NCBI GenBank assembly: GCA_958450325.1
Contig: OY288256.1
Location: 48,564,953-48,628,952, forward strand
Reading direction: 5' to 3'
Length of the DNA: 64,000 nt
DNA from: Agrostemma githago
Lineage: Eukaryota > Streptophyta > Magnoliopsida > Caryophyllales > Caryophyllaceae
The notes under the pieces were generated by a model. That model was not told the origin of the DNA, did no database searches, and saw only the letters and a list, made by a program, of their open reading frames with translations. Positions 1 to 9,144 of this stretch are shown one piece after another. Position 1 is the first letter of the stretch, and every line of letters begins with the position of its first letter. The position numbers were made by a program, and so were the translations under genes.

Positions 1-3000
1 CTTTTATTATTCCTGCTGCTGGCACTTCGGGGTCTGTCCCGAGTGCCCTACCTATCCCGCCACTGACCAATGATCAGATGGCTGCTCTCTTTGAGCTGTT
101 CTCCAAATTTTCAATCAATAATAACAACCGTTCTGCTTACGACTTGTCTCTTTCAAATTCTGCTTTTAAAAATGTTTTATGCTATGACATTGAGAAATCA
201 GACGAACAGGTACCCTTACCTCCGCATCTGATCGAGCAACTAGAGCAAAGGGAGTCCCGGAACCCGGTAATCGAAGAAACCGAGTCCATAAATGTGGGAA
301 CAACCTTAGAGCCTCGGACACTTAAGATAGGGTTATCCTTAGATCTCAAGGAAAACAACAGTTCGTAAACCTCCTCCAAGAGTTTAAAGATGTCTTCGCA
401 TGGTCCTACAAGGACATGCCGGGGATAGACCGGGAAATAGCCGAGCACCACATACCAATCAAAGACGGGTGCAAACCGGTCAAACAAAAGCTTCGTCGGA
501 TGAGGCCCGAGTGGTCTCTCAAGGTAAAAGAAGAAGTCGACAAACAATTCAAAGCCGGCTTCATACACGTGTCCGAGTATCCGGACTGGGTGGCAAACAT
601 CGTGCCGGTTCCTAAAAAGGACGGTAAGGTGCGGGTATGTGTAGATTTTCGGGATCTTAACAAGGCGAGCCCGAAAGATGATTTTCCGTTACCACACATC
701 GACATACTGGTGGATAACACGGCCGATCATGCCCTTCTATCATTCATGGACGGGTATGCCGGGTATAATCAAATCAAGATGGCGAAAGAAGACATGAGTA
801 AGACTACTTCACCACACCTTGGGGTACTTACTGCTATACCGTCATGCCTTTCGGTCTCATTAATGCCGGGGCCACATATCAAAGAACTGCTACCACTTTA
901 TTACACGACATGATGCATAAAGAGGTAGAAGTTTATGTAGACGACATGATCGTTAAATCCAAAGAACGGGACGGTCACATCACCGCCCTAAGAAAATTCT
1001 TCACCCGATTGCGCAGATACAACATGAGGTTAAACCCTCAAAAGTGCAGTTTCGGGGTAACATCAGGCAAATTACTGGGTCATATCGTTAGCCAACGAGG
1101 TATCGAAGTCGATCCAGCTAAAATCAAAGCCATTACCGAGATGCAACCTCCTAAAACCGAAAAAGAAATAAGGGGATTCCTCGGGAAAGTCCAGTACATC
1201 AGTCGGTTCATTTCCAAATTAACCATGGTGTGTGAACCAATTTTCAAGAAACTGAAAGTGGGAGAACGGGTCCTATGGGATGACAAGTGCCAAACCGCTT
1301 TCGACAAAATCAAAGAAATTCTGTCTGCTCCGCCAGTCTTAATGCCACCTCAACCCGGTTTGCCTCTGTCGTTATACCTAACGACGACCGAGACAGCCAT
1401 GGGGGCTATGCTGGCTCAGACAGTTGACTCCGAAGAAAGAGCCATTTACTACATCAGCAAGAAGTTTTTAGAGTATGAGTGCAAATATACCATGCTCGAA
1501 AAAACGTGTTTGGCTCTAGTCTGGGCCACCAAGAAACTCCGACATTATATGCTCAGTTACGAGGTCCATGTGCTATCCAAGATGGATCCCATCAAATACA
1601 TCTTCGAAAAGCCCGTTCTCAACGGCCGAATCTCTAGATGGACTCTAATGTTGGCAGAGTTCGACTTAAAATTTGTACCGTTAAAGGCTATTAAAGGTCG
1701 AGTAGTAGCTGAATTTCTCGCCGATAGCCCGATAACCGAAGAAGGACACACCGACACTTGGTCCTTCCCAGACGAAGATATTTTCCATACTGATGCTGAA
1801 ACTTGGGATTTATACTTCGACGGTGCATCTAATTTTCGAGGGTTCGGAGTCGGGATCCTCCTAATTTCACCAAAAGGGGAACATACTCCCGTCTCCATCA
1901 AACTGGACTTTGATGTTACTAATAATGCAGCAGAGTACGAAGCATGCATTTACGGGCTACAAGCCGCCGCCAATCTGGGGATTACAAATCTCCGGGTACA
2001 TGGTGATTCATCCTTGGTCATAAACCAAGCACTCTAAAAATGGAAGACTCGAAATGCTAATCTCGTGGCCTACCAGGCACGAGTACGGGATCTCGAGAAA
2101 CAATTCCAAAAGGTAGAATATATATATCTGCCCCGGGAAGAAAATCAGTTCGCAGATGCACTCTCAAAATTGGCATCTTTACTGAATATTCCCGACCATG
2201 TGACTAATATGCCGATTTGCGTCGAGAGACGGTCTGAGCCGGCGTACATTTACAACATCGAAGACATTTAGTTAACTGATCCCGAACCATGGTACCAAGC
2301 CGTGTTAAAATACCTGACAAACGGAGAATATCCTCCCGGGACGGAAGGTCGAGCCAAGAAAGCCTTACGGAGGCTAGCCACCCAGTTCATCCGCACCGAC
2401 GATGGTCAACTTTATAAAAAGACGGTACAGGGGGCTCTTCTCCTTTGTGTTGACAAATACAAGGCTGAAAAGGTTATGGCCGAAGTACATGACGGTGAAA
2501 ACGGCCCACATATGAATGCCCACATGCTGGTCCGGAAAATTATGAGGCTAGGTTATTACTAGAATACCATGGAAGCCGATTGCCGGTCGTATGTCAAACA
2601 TTGTCATAACTGTCAAATCTTTGGCAATGTACAACATATGCCGTCATCACTACTCTATACCATGACGTCACCCTGGCCGTTCTCAACGTGGGGTATCGAC
2701 ATAACCGGGAAAATAAACCCCTCGGGTACCGGTGGGCATTGCTTCATTTTGGTAGCTATCGACTACTTCACCAAATGGGTCGAAGCTGAATCATATCGCA
2801 TTCTCACTGCCAAGCATGTCGCCAAGTTTATTCAAAACAAGATAATATGTCGATATGGGATTCCCGCTGAATTTATCAGTGATCACGGGACTCATTTTCA
2901 AGCCGAGACTGCGGCCCTACTGACCAAATATAAAATCCAAAGGCATACTTCCTCGCCTTACCGTCCCCAAACAAATGGAGCAGTAGAGGCGGCTAATAAA

Positions 3001-3540
3001 ACAATTGTCACCATACTCAAAAAGATGGCTGACAATTACCGGGACTGGCCCGACAAAATACCTTTTGCCCTATGGGGATATCGAACGTCAATTCGCACCG
3101 CAACCGGGGCAACACCATATTACTTAACCTACGGGATGGAGGCAGTCCAACCAGTCGAGCTGGAGGTACCGTCCCTCAGAATCCTGCTAGAAAGTCAAGT
3201 ACCCGAAGCTGACTGGGTTCGAGCACGATATGACTCACTGGTTCTACTAGACGAACGACGGTCTCGTGCCCTTAATAATATCCAAATCTACCAGAAGAGG
3301 ATCCAACGGGCCTTCAACAAGAGAGTAAGGCCTAGACACATCAGGGAGGGCGATCTAGTCCTTAAGTCTATTCGGGCTCTACTACCGGTTGACCCAAGGG
3401 GAAAATTCAAATCCAATTGGGCTGGGCCGTATCTGGTGAAAAAAATCCTATCAGGGGGAGCAGTGATGCTGACGGATCTGGACGGGAACGAGTTTGTCAA
3501 CCCAACCAACCTGGACCAGCTGAAGCGTTACTACCCTTAG
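1..3540 (+). pseudogene. Decayed gag-pol 3' part of Tat-lineage Ty3/gypsy element (element 1)
   Basis: This is the pol part of an LTR retrotransposon polyprotein, entering from the left edge. In order it shows the linker before RT, the RT domain (YVDD at about 933-944), the gypsy RNase H, an archaeal-type second RNase H (FDGAS near 1815, AAEYE near 1930) and integrase (zinc finger with CHNCQ near 2607, core with SDHGTHF near 2878, C-terminal GPYLVKK near 3424). The second RNase H marks the Tat lineage. Compared with the intact copy at 55571-61957, it has single-base deletions near 355 and near 808, and in-frame stops at 2035-2037, 2269-2271 and 2560-2562. Two frameshifts plus three stops make it non-functional. 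From 2563 to the TAG at 3538-3540 the frame is open. Confidence 0.93.
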
Positions 3541-3930
3541 CCATTTCTCAATGTCATTAGCAAATTTTACCAAAATCATTTTTTTACAAAAAGCAAGTCA
3601 ATGAGCTAGAATTACTTATTCTACTGTCATAAACATCTTGAACCAATAGTCTTGGTGTAATTCGAGATTGCAAATTTCTTATGCCTGAACTACGTTTGGT
3701 TTGATTCTGCTAATCGCGGATACGTAGGCAACCCCTCAAAAGGGTACAACCAATGCAATCAAGAAAAGACAGGAGCGGTTTTATAATAAACTTCCTTTAT
3801 TAATTCAAAAAAAAAATCCCGACAAACTCGGGAAATTACAAAGTGCAGGAATTCAAAAAAATACAAAAAAGGGCACACAATAAAAATAATAATAATACTT
3901 AAATAATAAATAAATCTAAGGACTCGGCAT
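3541..3930. other. Element 1 gap between convergent gag-pol and antisense gene
   Basis: This 390-bp stretch lies between the gag-pol stop and the stop of the antisense PMD gene. It holds the structured RNA module at 3685-3751 and an AT-rich stretch (3780-3920) just after the antisense stop. Transcripts from both strands would end here. Confidence 0.7.
3685..3751 (+). ncRNA. Conserved structured 3'-UTR RNA module (element 1 copy)
   Basis: This is a block shared with the autonomous element (62108) and the array units (24979, 31423, 37896, 44346). Hairpin 1 is TCTGC (3706-3710), loop TAATC, GCGGA (3716-3720). Hairpin 2 is CCCT (3733-3736), loop CAAA, AGGG (3741-3744). TACGTAGGCA lies between them. 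Stem bases differ between families in a pairing-preserving way. Its role is unknown; RNA processing, packaging or stability are inferences. Confidence 0.55.
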
Positions 3931-5786
3931 TTAGGGCATCTTGCCCTTCCCCTTGTCCTTGGCATCCTTAGTCGTCCACTGACGACGACGTGGAGGGGAG
4001 CGTTCCCGAATCACTACGGGAACTTCTCTAGCTCGGGCCCGAGTGTTTGAGCCCGACTCCCCTGTCATATCAATGGGTCCAAGTCGAGCCCTAACGGGCT
4101 CAGGGAGCCGGTCGCGCGGGCCTAGTCGGTCCCGGGCCGCCAGCCTTGGCCCAAGTCGTCGCTCTAAGTCGGTCTGCCCCCGAGTACTGCTAGAACCGAC
4201 TTCTTTAGATCGAGTCTTAGTATGTGACTTATGACCCGATTCTTCCCGGACTTTAGCTCCAGGAGTGTCTTCCCCGGCGAAGAGATCCCTGTTATCCTTC
4301 GCCGACTCACGTTGAACCAGTTCGATGGCCTCATCCACCTTCAAGGCCTTTCGAGCTTCTTCCGACTCTTCAGAAGTCCACTTCTGATAAGCCCGCGATA
4401 CCCAAGCGGATTGGCAAGGGCTAGGTATCGTCCATGTGGGACGAGTGAACCATCGTTGCAACCAAGTGTCGCACATAGCGTCCGTCAATTGGAGCGGGAC
4501 GCTAATGATGGCTTCCTTCTCAGAAATGCGCTGAGATGAACCGAACTGCCTTAGGAGGCGGTCCGGGTAAATGTGAACTGTCCAGTCTAGGGACAAGATC
4601 GTCAAATATCGGGCTTGGTCCCTCTTGGCCAATCCAGTTAGCTTCGAAAGAAACCACCAAGCAACGGTCCACCTGATCAAAGGACCCCCGTGGAATGCCA
4701 GTTCTTCATCCCAGTAAGCTCGGTTTATCTGGTGACTCGAGCTTATCTTCCGCCTCCTAGAGCTGATCTGACTACTCCGATAACTGAAAATGCTCGGAGG
4801 GGTCTCTATGATTGACAGTCGCTCCGACAACCATATCTGAAAGGCATATACAAACTTCATAAGCAATGGAGCAACTCGCTACAGCCCACTCGATCGAGTA
4901 CAAAATCTGACTCGATCGAGTAAGCTTGTCAAAAACAAGCAGTAGCCGGGATCAAATGCCACTCGATCGAGTGCAACATATGACTCGATCGAGTAAGCCT
5001 GTAAAAAACAGGCAGTAGCACGACATAAGTGTCACTCGATCGAGTGACAGGTCCACTCGATCGAGTGACTTACGAAGATCAGAAAATTCGCGTGAAACGC
5101 GATACAAAAAAAAAAAAAAAAAAAAAAAATTTCGAGGTACATACTTGAAGGATACGGGTGCTTCCCGTCAGCCGCCGAGTTGGGTCAAGCCGTCGAGCAT
5201 CCAGCCCCATAATGATTTCCCCCGTGGTTAGCCAAGCAGGGCTATGACCAGTCTCCATCTGGTCAACCACTCCGATCAGCCTGATTTGACCCATGCATGA
5301 GTCAAGATCCATCAGCCCTTCAAATACGTAACAATGCAGCATGCAAAAGGCAAATGCCCTACGCCTATGAGCAGAGGTAGCCCTCACATCTCGAGGGTTC
5401 ATGAACTTATCGGCTAGGTCGAATAAAGAGACGTTATCCCCCTGCACCATTCGGTTTGTCTCAGCATGAGACAGACCCAAAAATTCCCTCAACCGCCTCC
5501 TTGGATCCGGGTAGAACGGAGGGATAGCTGGCTGGGCAGTAAAGCTCCAACCACCAATAGCAGTAATCTCCTCGGGCAAAGGGCATATCTCTCCCCGCGG
5601 GAACACAAATACGTGATGGGTAGTATCCCAGAGCGACAGACAGGCATCCAGGAAGTGCGAATCCACTATTAAACGTTGAAAAGGGAACAAATTGACTATC
5701 CCCATTTGAGTCAGCCTGACCTTATCCTCGTCCCGGAAGTACTGGGACCAGGCGAGCAGCATGGCGGTCAAATGGTTGATGCCCAT
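3931..5786 (-). CDS. Antisense two-exon plant-mobile-domain (PMD) protein, element 1
   Basis: This gene lies on the opposite strand to gag-pol, downstream of pol. Exon 1 is 5786-5145 (214 codons), the intron is 5144-4837 (308 nt, GTATGT...TTTCAG, phase 0), and exon 2 is 4836-3931 (301 residues plus stop). Exon 1 carries PMD-type motifs: FLDACLS, FPRGEICPLPEEI, REFLGLSH, FCMLHCYVFEG, HSPAWLTTGEII and LTGSTRILQ. Exon 2 starts IWLSERLSI and ends in a basic tail with repeated RLGP motifs, an RERSPPRRR patch and KDKGKGKM. I chose the ATG at 5786 because a minus-strand TATA box lies at 5892-5885, so the open frame up to 5993 would start upstream of the promoter. The same gene with the same intron position occurs at 62309-64000, which supports selection. 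Molecular function is not shown; PMD proteins in plants are linked to gene silencing. Confidence 0.75.
4888..5066. repeat. 73-bp tandem repeat of paired ACTCGATCGAGT palindromes (antisense-gene intron)
   Basis: Six copies of the perfect 12-bp palindrome ACTCGATCGAGT start at 4888, 4910, 4961, 4983, 5034 and 5055. Pairs are 21-22 bp apart and pairs recur every 73 bp. Short hairpins (GCTTGT/ACAAGC, GCCTGT/ACAGGC) and a CAGTAGC core lie between pairs. The block sits inside the PMD-gene intron. Confidence 0.92.
5102..5129. repeat. Poly(A)/poly(T) run in the antisense intron
   Basis: This run of A on the plus strand reads as poly(T) just after the donor site of the antisense PMD intron. The other copy's intron (63230-63451) also has long A runs on the plus strand, so low-complexity T-rich sequence is common to both introns. 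Confidence 0.85.
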
Positions 5787-5884
5787 GACAAAAATTTCTA
5801 AATTTTCTCGAAAGTCTACAAGATTTTGAGAAAGGAGAAGGAGAATCTGAGTTGTGATGAAGAAACTGAAGCAGGGACCTCCTG

Positions 5885-5892
5885 TATTTATA
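5885..5892 (-). promoter_or_regulatory. TATA box of the antisense PMD gene
   Basis: TATAAATA on the minus strand, about 100 bp upstream of the ATG at 5786. The sequence between is CT-rich, as in plant 5' UTRs. It points to a dedicated antisense promoter. The start site was not mapped. Confidence 0.6.
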
Positions 5893-5992
5893 ATGGAGAA
5901 ACCTAACAGAAACCTAACTGCTACTGCCTCATCCAACTGGGCCCTATGCGCGCGCAGGCCTGATTCCAAACTGGAACTCAAAATAGGAATCA

Positions 5993-6570
5993 AGCTGTCC
6001 CGAGCTTTTCTAAGTTTTTCTAAAAATTTCTTTGCATCAAAATTTTTGTCTTTCCAAAATTTTCAATCTTTTTTCTCCCCAGCGAGAGTCAACATTTTAC
6101 CTACATGTTACATGCGAGTTGTTATGTGTCAGCATACAGGTACACTCCAGACTTCAGAGGCAAGTCCCCGCGGAACTATCCAAAATTCCCCAACGGAGTT
6201 AGCTTTTTCCCAGTATGCTACATCCAAGATGTGATGTGTCGGCATACGGGTACACCAACTCCCCGAAAGAAGCAACCTTCATTCCCCACGGAGCATTTTT
6301 CAGCTCAAGTACGGTTCAAGGCTTCGAAAGCAAGCTCGTACAAGCTCACATATTTCCCCATCGGAACGCCCAAGGCGGCATTCTCCACATGCAAGCACGC
6401 CCTAGGACATGTGTCTGGCACAGGTATGATTTCTATCCTATGGCTGGCGAGCCCTTTCACGCGAGTGTACTGGACTATAAACGACCCGACCGGAAGTCTA
6501 CCAGGTCTTAGCAGGCTTGGTAACTACTCTGACTTTCGCCTTGTCCAAACCTCAGTCAGAGTGGGGGCTC
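5993..6570 (+). other. Element 1 distal 3' UTR with pre-PPT structure
   Basis: This non-coding stretch lies between the antisense promoter and the 3' LTR. It holds a degenerate direct repeat (about 6102-6145 and 6213-6255). It also holds a block of about 150 bp shared with the array and the autonomous element, from about 6423 to the LTR. That block contains an 8-bp inverted repeat ACTCTGAC (6526-6533) / GTCAGAGT (6555-6562) and a second, weaker stem around CCAGG...CTTGG. Confidence 0.75.
6559..6570 (+). promoter_or_regulatory. Polypurine tract of element 1
   Basis: GAGTGGGGGCTC directly precedes the LTR start TGTAGACACC. The same tract precedes every internal LTR of the array and the LTR at 52168. 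It would prime plus-strand DNA synthesis. Its first bases form the 3' arm of the 8-bp pre-PPT stem. Confidence 0.85.
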
Positions 6571-6958
6571 TGTAGACACCCGCATTTTGACTGCCACGTG
6601 TCTATGGTAGTCTCCGAAAAACACCCGATGATGATTGGACGTCAACATGACTTGGTATACTCGGACTTGGACTCGAAATTCATAATATCCGACATGGACT
6701 TTTTAGCGGAGTAAAATCTCACAAAACAGACCTCAAATTCAGGCCCAGCAGATCATTCCGAGTCAAATAAGACTAATTTCGGCCAAAACCGACACAAAAA
6801 ATAATTCCCGTCTTTTGGCGACCGGGTCAAAACCCGGTCAAAGACGAAACCATCACAATATCTCAGCCAAGTTCATTTAGGCGCACAAATCAAATTCAAA
6901 AAATAAGTCAAAACAAGCAAGATATTCTTGCCTTATTTATCTCAACCTTCGTTGATCC

Positions 6959-7064
6959 ACTCGATCGAGTGGATTGCCCACTCGGTCGAGTGGAGCGTCC
7001 CTAACCGGATCAGACCCGCCCATTTAGGCACTCGATCGAGTGCACTAGGGCCACTCGATCGAGT
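6959..7064. repeat. Paired palindrome repeat upstream of the LTR TATA box
   Basis: Four ACTCGATCGAGT-type palindromes start at 6959, 6980 (ACTCGGTCGAGT), 7030 and 7053. Pair spacing is 21-23 bp and the pair period 71-73 bp. The last copy ends 25 bp before the TATA box, so the cluster lies in the U3 promoter region. Confidence 0.9.
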
Positions 7065-7088
7065 GCCCCTAGGTCGTGGCAAAATGTC

Positions 7089-7096
7089 TATAAATA
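7089..7096 (+). promoter_or_regulatory. TATA box of the element 1 LTR
   Basis: TATAAATA, about 520 bp into the LTR, between the palindrome cluster and CA-rich sequence. It is at a similar relative place to the TATAAATA of the other LTR family. It would drive sense transcription of the element. Confidence 0.7.
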
Positions 7097-7861
7097 CCGA
7101 CATCCCCCATGCATTGTGACAAACTTTTGACAACCTTTCTCTTCTGAAATTACACAACACTTTCACCCTACTTCAACCCCACACTACATACATTGCAAAC
7201 CCTAGAGAAACTCCACCAAAACCGAGCCTCGTCCCTCGATAAAACCGACATACACACATACACACATACACACACCTACACACCATAACTCGCGCGCATT
7301 CCTCGATACTCCTAAAGCTTTGTCGCTGTTCACGAGTCCGTTTCTGAGGCCAATACTAGCATGTACGTTGAGGGTGTTCTAAACTTCTTTCTAGTCTCTT
7401 TTCAATATCGTTTTATGCACGTTTTCATATCGTTGTATCGTAGTTGTCACAACACTAACACCAACATTTCCATACTTTTATGTTTTCAATTTATTTCGCT
7501 TTTATCGTTACTAACTCTAATAATACCGCGTATATAATATTAATATCAAAAGTCGGTTTTGAAATGTTGAACTACGATAATCACCTTCGATCCGTCTAAT
7601 CCCTTTACGAGCAACGACGGAGGTGGAGCCCTTTCGAGGAGCCCCGCCCCAATGTACTCAAGGGCGTGACGAGATCGTGATTCGTCGTAGTTGAACATAT
7701 TCAACTCCATTTCCATAATTAGTTCGAGACCCGCTGACACGAATACCGACATCACGTAACCCGAAAGGGTTAGTCTCGATGTCGTGACGTAGAGGGATGC
7801 ATCTCGTTACTAATTCAAAGTTTCGTAATCTACACAATCGTTTTCATAAAAACCCCGGTGA

Positions 7862-7945
7862 CGGTATTATAATCGTTCATATACGATTATAGTACCGGAG
7901 GCCGAGTCGAATACAAATCGTGCGATATTTGTATTTGACTCGGCC
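7862..7945. repeat. Two adjacent long hairpins in the element 1 LTR
   Basis: Hairpin A is a 15-bp stem (7862-7876 with 7883-7897, one G-T pair). Hairpin B is a 19-bp stem, GGCCGAGTCGAATACAAAT (7900-7918) with 7927-7945, one G-T pair and an 8-nt loop. Both lie in the transcribed part of the LTR. Confidence 0.9.
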
Positions 7946-7998
7946 GATCATCGATTTCAAGTCATAAAATCGAGCAAATCACCACTCGTACAGGGGGC

Positions 7999-8177
7999 AC
8001 TCGACCGAGTGCCATAGGCCACTCGATCGAGTTGCACCCCAAAAACAGGGCAGTAGCCCCATTAATGATGCACTCGACCGAGTGCCATAAGGCACTCGAT
8101 CGAGTAACCCCCCAAAATATGGGCAGTAGCCACATTAATGGCGCACTCGGTCGAGTCAATCAATGACTCGGTCGAGT
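7999..8177. repeat. 73-bp palindrome-pair repeat, downstream LTR cluster
   Basis: Six palindromes start at 7999, 8021, 8072, 8094, 8145 and 8166, as three pairs 21-22 bp apart with a 73-bp period. The core varies between ACTCGATCGAGT, ACTCGACCGAGT and ACTCGGTCGAGT. The GGGCAGTAGC spacer core matches the intron cluster at 4888-5066, so both are one repeat family. Confidence 0.92.
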
Positions 8178-9144
8178 GGGTCTGGCAACTCAGAAACCCG
8201 AGGGCTCGGACACATATTCCGAGCCCCATCCTTATCAACTTTAGACCGTTGACCGACCCTTCATCATTTTTCAAAACGTTACACATATCACGACACGTAG
8301 AACGACTTTGACCACTTTTACGTGATAAGTCGGGACAAGACTACGGAATGTGAGACTAGGCTAACAATACGCCACAATCTCATATTTCCGTCCTTCGCTT
8401 AATACGCGACATAATACGTATTTAAGCGGGGTAGTCCATCTACATATTTCGCGGTCTAGCTTTAATACGGGTCCGTTTTTATCTTTATGTTATTTTGTTT
8501 ATGTCGTATTGTGAAGTCCGGGTTGTATTTCCGCCCGTGTAGCTTGTACGCTTTTTACTTCCTTTTTTTCGAGCTTTATTTATTGCTTGCTTTTACGCTT
8601 TATAAATGAACCTCGCATGCTAACTCAACTCGACCATAATTAGATGCATTAAATGACGTAGTTAACGCAAAATTCGCATGTTTAGACAAAACGTTGTTTG
8701 CATATCATTTCATTATTTTACTAGCGCGCGTATCATGAACACGAACGATGTCTTAGTAGAGGCCGCCATGTGCGGGCGGGGTTGGGTGTCCTTCGTGGGC
8801 TTCCCAACACGTACCCTCACCCCTTACTCAGAACCTGTGGTTTCCGGATGTCCGAAACCCTTGGCGAACGAGAGTCATTCTTTACACGATTACCGGTGTA
8901 GATGGTATCGGTATCGCAATGCAAAGGGACGAGCCCCATGAACTCTGAAATCGGAGTGGGCTTACTTTGTGTAAAGCCCATGACGACATAGAGTGGGCTC
9001 GTATGGTTCCGAATAACCACAAAATTCGGTGGCGACTCCATTTTGACTTAAATTTCGAACCCGAGAACAATCTTACCACGAGATTCATTCGCCTACCCAA
9101 ACCCGCGCTTCGCCGCGTCGGGGTGGACCTACGTCATGTCCACA

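Larger units (their letters stand above)
6571..9144 (+). mobile_element. 3' LTR of element 1 (2574 bp)
   Basis: It starts TGTAGACACC right after the PPT and ends TGTCCACA, with no PBS following, so it is the 3' LTR. It holds a TATA box at 7089-7096, palindrome-repeat clusters at 6959-7064 and 7999-8177, and two strong hairpins at 7862-7945. The last 380 bp (from about 8765, GCGGGCGGGGTTGGGTGTC) align with the other LTR family of this window; the upstream part is largely different. The left flank lies outside the window, so the target-site duplication cannot be tested. Confidence 0.9.

Noticed and set aside
5787..5993. Longer N-terminus for the antisense PMD protein
   Set aside because: The minus-strand TATA box falls inside this extension, so it would be upstream of or at the promoter.
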